A stretch of 10,292 bases of DNA, taken from the NCBI GenBank assembly GCA_964435305.1, contig CAYSZH010000158.1, positions 1 to 10,292 on the forward strand. Reading direction: 5' to 3'. Source of the stretch: Granulosicoccus sp964435305. Lineage in GTDB: Bacteria; Pseudomonadota; Gammaproteobacteria; Granulosicoccales; Granulosicoccaceae. The notes beneath the pieces are model-generated. The model saw only the letters and a list, made by a program, of their open reading frames with translations, was not told the origin of the DNA and did no database searches. Position numbers and translations under genes: made by a program. Below are positions 5,610-10,292 of the stretch, in pieces (position 1 is the stretch's first letter; each line of letters opens with the position of its first letter).

Positions 5610-7370
5610 ATGCGAATATCTGATATTGAGCGTCACGATACAGACATACTCATACTGGGATCTGGTGGTGCTGGTATGTTCGCGGCTTTACATGCACAAC
5701 AAACCGCGCCGGCCGGTACCAAGATTTCGATGGCTGTTAAAGGTCTTATCGGTAAATGCGGTTGTACGCGCATGGTGCAGGGCGGTTATAACGTCGCGCT
5801 TGGTGGGGGCGATACTGTAGAGCGGCATTTTATGGATACCATCGAGGGTGGTAAGTGGTTGCCAAATCAGGACATGGCTTGGCGGCTGTGTGAACAAGCT
5901 GTTGTGCGTATACAAGAATTAGAAAACGAAGTGGGCTGTTTTTTCGACCGAAACCCAGATGGTTCATTACATCAGAAAGCGTTTGCCGGTCAAACAGCCG
6001 ATCGCACGGTGCATAAAGGCGACTTAACGGGTATCGAAATAATAAACCGCTTGATGGAAAAGGTGTTAGCCAGCGGCGTCGAGAAATTACAAGAGCATCG
6101 CGCTATTGGTCTCATTCCCTCTAAAGATGGAAGTGCCTTGGCCGGGGTGTTAATGATTGATATGCGCACAGGCGCTTTTCGATTGGTAAGAGCAAAAACG
6201 GTATTAATGGCAACCGGTGGTGGTCCGTCCATGTATAAGTACCACACGCCAAGCGGTGATAAAACGATGGACGGCTTGGCTATGGCACTGCGACTGGGGC
6301 TACCTTTGCGCGACATGGAAATGGTTCAGTTTCATCCAACTGGGTTATTGGCTGGTGACCACACGCGGATGACTGGTACGGTGCTGGAAGAAGGCTTGCG
6401 TGGTGCGGGCGGTACTTTACTTAACCATGCGAACAATCGGTTTATGTACGACTATGATGACCTTGGTGAGCGAGCAACACGAGATGTGGTCAGTCGTGGC
6501 ATTTATTCTGAAATGCGAAAAAACAACAACCCTGAGCAAGAAGGGGTGTTTATTTCGATGTCTCATCTTGAAGCCGATTGGGTAGCAAAGAAATTTAAAG
6601 GCATGGTTAAGCGTTGTGCCGACAGCGGGTTTGACTTGGTATCCGATAAAGTAGAAGTGGTACCGACCGCGCATTATTTTATGGGGGGAGTCGTTGTCGA
6701 CATCGATACGCGCACAGCTGTGGAAGGTTTATATGTAGCAGGTGAAGATGCTGGTGGTGCTCATGGCTCTAATCGCTTAGGTGGTAACGGAGTTGCTAAT
6801 TCAACAGTGTATGGTGGAATTGCAGGGGACACGATGGGTGCGGATATTCGATCTATGTCACATTTACGCGAGCCAGATGAAAACGTGCTAGAAGAGGAGC
6901 TTGAACGAGCCGTTCATCCGCTTAATGTTAAACCTGAGCAGGTTTTGCTGCTTCGCAAACAATTACAAGACACCATGTGGGAAGAGGTGGGAGTCATGCG
7001 TACGGAGCACAGCATGCAGCGAGGCCTTGAAGGTATTGCACAAGTCTCTGAGGCTTTAATGCATACCGGTGTGGACTCTGAGAACCTGGCATTCAACCTG
7101 ACATGGCACGATTGGCTTAACCTTCGTTCGCTTTGCGATATCTCTGAGGTCATAACCAAAGCGGGACTTGAACGCAAAAATTCTCGTGGGGCGCACTATC
7201 GCGAAGACTTTCCCGATTCCGGCGACATGCATAAAAGTGATTTTACCGTCGCACAAAAAATAGGTAATGACGTGCATGTTACGCGTGAACCTGTACAGTT
7301 TAATATCGTTAGACCAGGAAATACTATTTTGTCTGAAAGCGAACCCGCAACTTTGGTTCAATCATCATGA
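5610..7370 (+). CDS. frdA: Flavoprotein subunit of an Frd/Sdh-type complex, lacking the covalent-FAD histidine
   Basis: Catalytic subunit of 586 residues. It has an FAD-binding Rossmann motif, ILGSGGAGM (15-23), and the second FAD motif GLYVAGEDAGGAHGSNRLGG (373-392). Active-site residues of the family are in place: H242 in QFHPTG, E261 in EEGLRG, R291 in TRDVVSR as proton shuttle, H355 in PTAHYFMGG and R389 in SNRLGG. In SdhA/FrdA the FAD-linking histidine is in a S-H-T-x-x-x-Q-G-G motif. Here the aligned segment is KCGCTRMVQGGYNVAL, so C52 replaces the histidine and FAD is probably non-covalent. The E. coli FrdA variants lacking this histidine keep fumarate reduction but lose succinate oxidation. 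The start has only a weak GAAG Shine-Dalgarno. The stop overlaps the next ATG (ATGA). The substrate could be fumarate or a substituted fumarate. L-aspartate oxidase is excluded by the operon partners. Confidence 0.9.
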   Translation: MRISDIERHDTDILILGSGGAGMFAALHAQQTAPAGTKISMAVKGLIGKCGCTRMVQGGYNVALGGGDTVERHFMDTIEGGKWLPNQDMAWRLCEQAVVRIQELENEVGCFFDRNPDGSLHQKAFAGQTADRTVHKGDLTGIEIINRLMEKVLASGVEKLQEHRAIGLIPSKDGSALAGVLMIDMRTGAFRLVRAKTVLMATGGGPSMYKYHTPSGDKTMDGLAMALRLGLPLRDMEMVQFHPTGLLAGDHTRMTGTVLEEGLRGAGGTLLNHANNRFMYDYDDLGERATRDVVSRGIYSEMRKNNNPEQEGVFISMSHLEADWVAKKFKGMVKRCADSGFDLVSDKVEVVPTAHYFMGGVVVDIDTRTAVEGLYVAGEDAGGAHGSNRLGGNGVANSTVYGGIAGDTMGADIRSMSHLREPDENVLEEELERAVHPLNVKPEQVLLLRKQLQDTMWEEVGVMRTEHSMQRGLEGIAQVSEALMHTGVDSENLAFNLTWHDWLNLRSLCDISEVITKAGLERKNSRGAHYREDFPDSGDMHKSDFTVAQKIGNDVHVTREPVQFNIVRPGNTILSESEPATLVQSS

Positions 7371-8332
7371 TTAACATAAACCTTATTGAAAAAACAGCGG
7401 AAGACTTAATGGCAAAAGCCGCCATCGATATCCCTGAAGATTATCTTGGTGGTCTTCGACATGCCGCTCAAGATGAAGAGAATGAATTACCGTCGTTTGT
7501 GCTGAAAGTCATGTTAGATAACTATGATGCTGCGAAAGAAGATCGCTGCGCCATGTGTGGCGACACAGGTGTGCCTCGATGGTTCGTCAAGATGGGTAAC
7601 GATGCTCAAGTAGAAGGCGGTATGGTTGCGCTTGAAACAGTACTGAGGCGGGCTACAGCTACTGCAACGCACGGTGTTCCATTAAGGCCGAATAGGGTGC
7701 ACCCTTTGTGGCGTACCGATCACAACAACAATGTGGGCATAGGCGCTCCAGAAATTGAATATGGATATGAGCCAGAGGGTGATTGGATAGATTTAATAAC
7801 CGTACACAAAGGCGGTTTGTTTGGCACTGATTATCGTATGTTGTTTCCATCTGATGGTGTGCAAGGCATTAAGCGCTTTTATCTTGATAGCCTTATGGCG
7901 TTTGGTAAACGCGGCTTGGCCTGTCAGCCAGCGATTATCGGTATAGGTCTAGGCGGCTCTAAAGACACTTGCATGGTACTGGGAAAACGCGCCTCCACCT
8001 TACGTGCTGTAGGCAGTAGTAATAGCGACCCCAAAATTGCTGAAATGGAAGCTGAGTTTAAAGAGCTAGGTAATTCAATTGGTATGGGTGCGATGGGCTT
8101 TGTTGGTAAAAATATGGTGGTAGATTGTAATATTGAGGTGGGGTATTGTCACACAGGTGGTTTGCCAATGTCCGTTCATGCGTTTTGCTTATCGTCACGT
8201 CGCGCTGTCGCACGCTTATACCCAGATGGCCGTGTAGAGCATCGTACCGATCCAGACTGGTTCACGCCGTACCAAAGGCGTGAAACCATCGATTGGGAGC
8301 CCATTCAGGAGAGCGCGCATGAGCCTGCGTGA
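7367..8332 (+). CDS. Class I fumarase / L-tartrate dehydratase-type hydratase, alpha subunit
   Basis: Subunit of 321 residues carrying the [4Fe-4S] cluster of a two-subunit class I hydro-lyase. The three cluster cysteines are visible: C64 (AMCGDTGVP), C186 (ACQPAIIGIGLGGSKD) and C274 (VHAFCLSSRR). Their spacing is nearly that of E. coli TtdA (71, 190, 277 by my count). Other landmarks are APLR-like GVPLRPN at 103-109, GSSNSDPKIAEME and EVGYCHTGGLPMSVH. The members of this family hydrate or dehydrate fumarate/malate, mesaconate/citramalate or tartrate/oxaloacetate, and sequence alone does not separate them. The start ATG overlaps the flavoprotein stop by 4 bases, and the 3' end overlaps the beta subunit by 14. 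Position in an operon with an Frd-type reductase implies that the hydratase makes or uses the reductase's unsaturated dicarboxylate. Confidence 0.9.
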   Translation: MININLIEKTAEDLMAKAAIDIPEDYLGGLRHAAQDEENELPSFVLKVMLDNYDAAKEDRCAMCGDTGVPRWFVKMGNDAQVEGGMVALETVLRRATATATHGVPLRPNRVHPLWRTDHNNNVGIGAPEIEYGYEPEGDWIDLITVHKGGLFGTDYRMLFPSDGVQGIKRFYLDSLMAFGKRGLACQPAIIGIGLGGSKDTCMVLGKRASTLRAVGSSNSDPKIAEMEAEFKELGNSIGMGAMGFVGKNMVVDCNIEVGYCHTGGLPMSVHAFCLSSRRAVARLYPDGRVEHRTDPDWFTPYQRRETIDWEPIQESAHEPA

Positions 8333-8984
8333 AATTAATCTATCCACCACACCTACTACTGAAGCAATCGTTGATTTAAAGCTCGGCGATATCATTTATC
8401 TAACAGGTTTAATGTACACAGCACGTGAAGGTGTGTACATGAGAGCGCTTGAAGATAAAGCGAACATTCCCTTAGATTTACCGCACGAATCAGCCGCAAA
8501 CTTTCATTGTTCACCTGCTGCGCGCATCAATGCTGATGGCTCTTTTAATATGGGAGCAGTAACGGCTACCGCATCCTTCAGATTCCGTAAATGGTTGCCT
8601 GAGTGGTTTGAAAAAACGGGTGCGAAGCTGATCATTGGTAAAGGTGGAATGACATCCGAAGATTATAAAAGTTATTTTGTGCCTAATGGCGCTGTTTACT
8701 TATCGACAGTGGGATATGGTACCGGTGCCTTGTTAGGCCGAGGTATTGAGAACGTTGAAGCCGTCTATTGGAACGAAGAGCTTGGATTAGCGCAAGCGAT
8801 GTGGATTATCAAATGTAACAAGATGGGTCCGTTTATCGTCGCGTCAGATCTCAACGGCGAATGCCTTTTCGAACGTGAAAATGCAAAAATTGCTGAGAAC
8901 ATTGAAAAAGTATACGAAGGTACGAAGCCTGCTGTTCTTAAGCGATACGGTGAAAGCGATGATCGATCAGATGAGTTGATATAG
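8319..8984 (+). CDS. Class I fumarase / L-tartrate dehydratase-type hydratase, beta subunit
   Basis: Partner subunit of 221 residues corresponding to the C-terminal domain of single-chain class I fumarases. It shows GDIIYLTGLMYTARE near the start, a swivelling-domain core, GKGGM at 107-111 in the position of the family's conserved KGG loop, and AVYLSTVGYGTGALL at 125-139. The chosen ATG 8319 has AGGAG seven bases before it and lies 13 codons inside a longer open frame. The overlap with the alpha gene (ATGAGCCTGCGTGA) implies coupled translation. Fumarases usually have TARDxAH after the first strand; here it reads TAREGVY, so two substrate-side positions differ, which may signal a substrate other than fumarate. 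This is the last gene of the operon. The next gene is convergent. Confidence 0.88.
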   Translation: MSLREINLSTTPTTEAIVDLKLGDIIYLTGLMYTAREGVYMRALEDKANIPLDLPHESAANFHCSPAARINADGSFNMGAVTATASFRFRKWLPEWFEKTGAKLIIGKGGMTSEDYKSYFVPNGAVYLSTVGYGTGALLGRGIENVEAVYWNEELGLAQAMWIIKCNKMGPFIVASDLNGECLFERENAKIAENIEKVYEGTKPAVLKRYGESDDRSDELI

Positions 8985-9234
8985 TTAGTGTAGTCTGGGG
9001 TTTAAATTCAATACAGACCTGAAAATATCTTAGAAAGCTAATTCAGAGCTTCAACAACAACCTGCATGAAGTCATTGAAGATGAAGTGATGTTAGGAATA
9101 TCATCGAGCTCTTCCCGGTCTTGCATTTGTAGGACCGTAACTAAGATTAAGTCCGCGGGTTGTCATCAACCTAAGTCCAGTTGGTAACGGTCCCAATAGT
9201 TAGGCGCCGTCCAAAGCATCGCCTCTATTCCATC
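8985..9234. other. Convergent intergenic region with nested inverted repeats
   Basis: 250 bases between the ends of the operon and the alpha/beta hydrolase gene. GGACCGT (9132-9138) is complementary to ACGGTCC (9187-9193), and pairing extends by AC/GT after one mismatch. Inside is a second hairpin, GGTTG (9158-9162) with CAACC (9167-9171) and a 4-base loop, flanked by two copies of TAAGTCC. No T-run follows either hairpin. The region could act as a bidirectional transcription stop, or be the remains of another element. Confidence 0.35.
9043..9162 (-). other. Possible short gene remnant, unidentified
   Basis: A minus-strand frame without a usual start holds 39 residues between stops: it begins QPADLILVTVLQMQDREELD and continues DIPNITSSSM to a stop at 9045-9043. 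The alternation of hydrophobic strand, acidic helix and strand is reminiscent of the C-terminal ligand-binding half of Lrp/AsnC regulators, but I do not consider that established. An ATG-started stretch just upstream (MLWTAPNYWDRYQLDLG, from 9219) ends in two stops. It may be chance. Confidence 0.15.
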
Positions 9235-10185
9235 TTAAACCATTTTATGATCTGAACTCACCCAGTCCGTAATCAAAGACGCAAACATTTCGGGCTGGTC
9301 TGACCAGGCGAGGTGGCCGGCTTCTGGCAGTATCACTAATTTGCTATGAGGTAGTGCATCATCGAGATGTTTGGCATTACTTACATCAAACATAACCTCA
9401 AGCTCGCCCCAGAACATAAGCGTTGGAACATCTATTTCATTCACGCGTTCTGCAATAGCTGCAGCCTTTTTGCGAATGTCTTCGAACCAATACAATACTT
9501 CACCAGCGCGCCCAGAATATGCCCGTTTGTAATCATCAATCTGCACCGGGTTTGACCGATGGCGAATAGCACCAAGCTTTCCGGTGAAAGCGATAAGCGG
9601 CCCGGCACCGAGTAACGATGTCATCTTTCGCATGATGCCAAAACGTCCGAGCATGCTGATCATAAATGCAAGTTTGAACGGTCCAGGTGTGCCGGGACCA
9701 CAACCCACCATCATGCTCGACAATCTATGCTCGTGATGAATTGCGTAACAAAGAGCTGCCCCCATGCCAACATCGGGTCCAACAAGGTGAATGTCATGCA
9801 GGTCGAGATCGTTAATGATTTCATTGAGTAAATTTCCCTGTGCCTGTGGAGACATATCGTGACGATCACCTTCGGATGCACCAAAGCCCGGAAGGTCAAT
9901 TGCGACAACGCGGAAATTGCTTGTTAACGTTTCCCATGATCCGGCAAAGCTTAATATACTCTCGGGAAACGGGCTGAGTAAAACCAGCAGTGGTGCATTG
10001 GCAGGTCCCGCTTCGGCCAAGCGTATCTGTCTGCCTGCAAGCGTCCTAGTTTCAGTGGGTATGGCAACGTTCGGTGTCTCGAAAGAGTCCGCAGCTTTCC
10101 TCGCCGCTTTAACTTTTGACCACTCAGGAGACACCAGCATCAAGGAAGAGGCGTTTATTTGATCAAACTGGTTGAGTTTTTTCAT
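9235..10185 (-). CDS. Alpha/beta hydrolase with aspartate nucleophile (dehalogenase/epoxide hydrolase type)
   Basis: Cytosolic alpha/beta-hydrolase-fold protein of 316 residues. The nucleophile elbow reads LVGPDVGMGAAL, placing aspartate 138 in the G-x-D-x-G position, as in haloalkane dehalogenases, fluoroacetate dehalogenases and epoxide hydrolases rather than serine esterases. Upstream are the LVVLLSPFPES oxyanion-side strand (about 66-76) and VVAIDLPGFGASEG (93-106). A cap region lies around 165-245. E261 or E263 (FWGELEV) is the probable acid, and H291 (EAGHLAW) is the catalytic histidine. There is an unusual N-terminal extension of about 45 residues before the core, with no signal peptide. 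The ATG at 10185 has only a weak GGA-type Shine-Dalgarno. It is convergent with the hydratase operon, so a functional link is not implied. The substrate is unknown. Confidence 0.85.
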   Translation of the reverse strand: MKKLNQFDQINASSLMLVSPEWSKVKAARKAADSFETPNVAIPTETRTLAGRQIRLAEAGPANAPLLVLLSPFPESILSFAGSWETLTSNFRVVAIDLPGFGASEGDRHDMSPQAQGNLLNEIINDLDLHDIHLVGPDVGMGAALCYAIHHEHRLSSMMVGCGPGTPGPFKLAFMISMLGRFGIMRKMTSLLGAGPLIAFTGKLGAIRHRSNPVQIDDYKRAYSGRAGEVLYWFEDIRKKAAAIAERVNEIDVPTLMFWGELEVMFDVSNAKHLDDALPHSKLVILPEAGHLAWSDQPEMFASLITDWVSSDHKMV

Positions 10186-10292
10186 GATTTGATTCCACTG
10201 GTATATCTTTGAGTTGAACAGACGATACGAATAATTACGTAACTATAGGTACGTTAATAGCTTGAAGTCAATCTTTAAATACCATAAAGTAC
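10186..10292 (-). promoter_or_regulatory. Upstream region of the alpha/beta hydrolase gene
   Basis: AT-rich leader that should hold the minus-strand promoter. On the plus strand at 10233-10258 it contains ATTACGTAAC, then TATA, then GGTACGTTAAT, an imperfect inverted repeat (ATTA[A]CGTA core) that could be a regulator site. I cannot assign -35/-10 boxes with confidence, and no coding frame is visible. Confidence 0.25.

Noticed and set aside
7056..7361. Minus-strand 101-codon frame inside the flavoprotein gene
   Set aside because: It lies wholly antisense to a conserved, intact flavoprotein gene and its product has no family features. The other antisense frames in the operon were rejected for the same reason.
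5610..7370. Flavoprotein as L-aspartate oxidase (NadB), which also lacks the covalent-FAD histidine
   Set aside because: It is encoded with an iron-sulfur subunit and two membrane anchors and has the Sdh/Frd-type QFHPTG, HYFMGG and SNRLGG sites in that context, with no nadA or nadC nearby.
1..10292. Mobile element, CRISPR or RNA gene
   Set aside because: No transposase or integrase motifs, terminal inverted repeats with target duplications, regularly spaced repeats or tRNA-like cloverleaf were found by eye.

Overview
The window reads as bacterial chromosome, most likely from a gammaproteobacterium. The aldo/keto reductase at the left is very close in sequence to E. coli YghZ, and the spacing of the seven C-terminal cysteines in the fumarate reductase iron-sulfur subunit matches E. 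coli FrdB. Base composition is moderate. No tRNA, rRNA, CRISPR array or insertion sequence could be seen. The taxonomic placement is inference.

Left part (1-4061): accessory and partly decayed. It holds an intact gpr/yghZ-like aldo/keto reductase (minus), a divergently transcribed solitary ectoine-synthase gene (ectC-like, plus) and an intact exported ankyrin-repeat protein (plus). Between and around them lie remnants of four genes: a LysR N-terminus with an internal amber codon (66-251, minus), the C-terminal piece of an HMG-CoA-lyase-family gene (about 1951-2190, plus), a fragment of a LysR substrate-binding domain (3089-3271, plus), and a full-length TauE/SafE-type transporter gene broken by two in-frame stop codons (3318-4061, plus).

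Centre (4062-8984): an intact, tightly packed plus-strand operon. It encodes a membrane-bound succinate dehydrogenase/fumarate reductase-type complex (iron-sulfur subunit, two small membrane anchors, flavoprotein), followed by both subunits of a class I iron-sulfur hydratase of the fumarase/L-tartrate dehydratase/mesaconase group. Junctions are overlaps of 8, 4, 4 and 14 bases and one 16-base gap. The flavoprotein keeps the dicarboxylate-binding and catalytic residues, but a cysteine sits where succinate dehydrogenases and fumarate reductases carry the histidine that binds FAD covalently. In E. coli FrdA, loss of this histidine removes succinate oxidation while fumarate reduction survives. The simplest working model is therefore a two-step route from a hydroxy-dicarboxylate through an unsaturated dicarboxylate to a saturated one, with electrons from quinol. 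The substrate could be malate/fumarate/succinate or a methylated C5 analogue, and the sequence does not settle this. A perfect 15-bp inverted repeat overlaps the candidate promoter upstream.

Right part (8985-10292): a convergent intergenic region with nested inverted repeats and a possible short gene remnant, then an intact minus-strand alpha/beta hydrolase with an aspartate nucleophile of the haloalkane dehalogenase/epoxide hydrolase type, and its upstream region.

Together the window looks like a dicarboxylate-metabolism locus whose catalytic operon is kept intact while the neighbouring transporter, regulators and a CoA-lyase are being lost.
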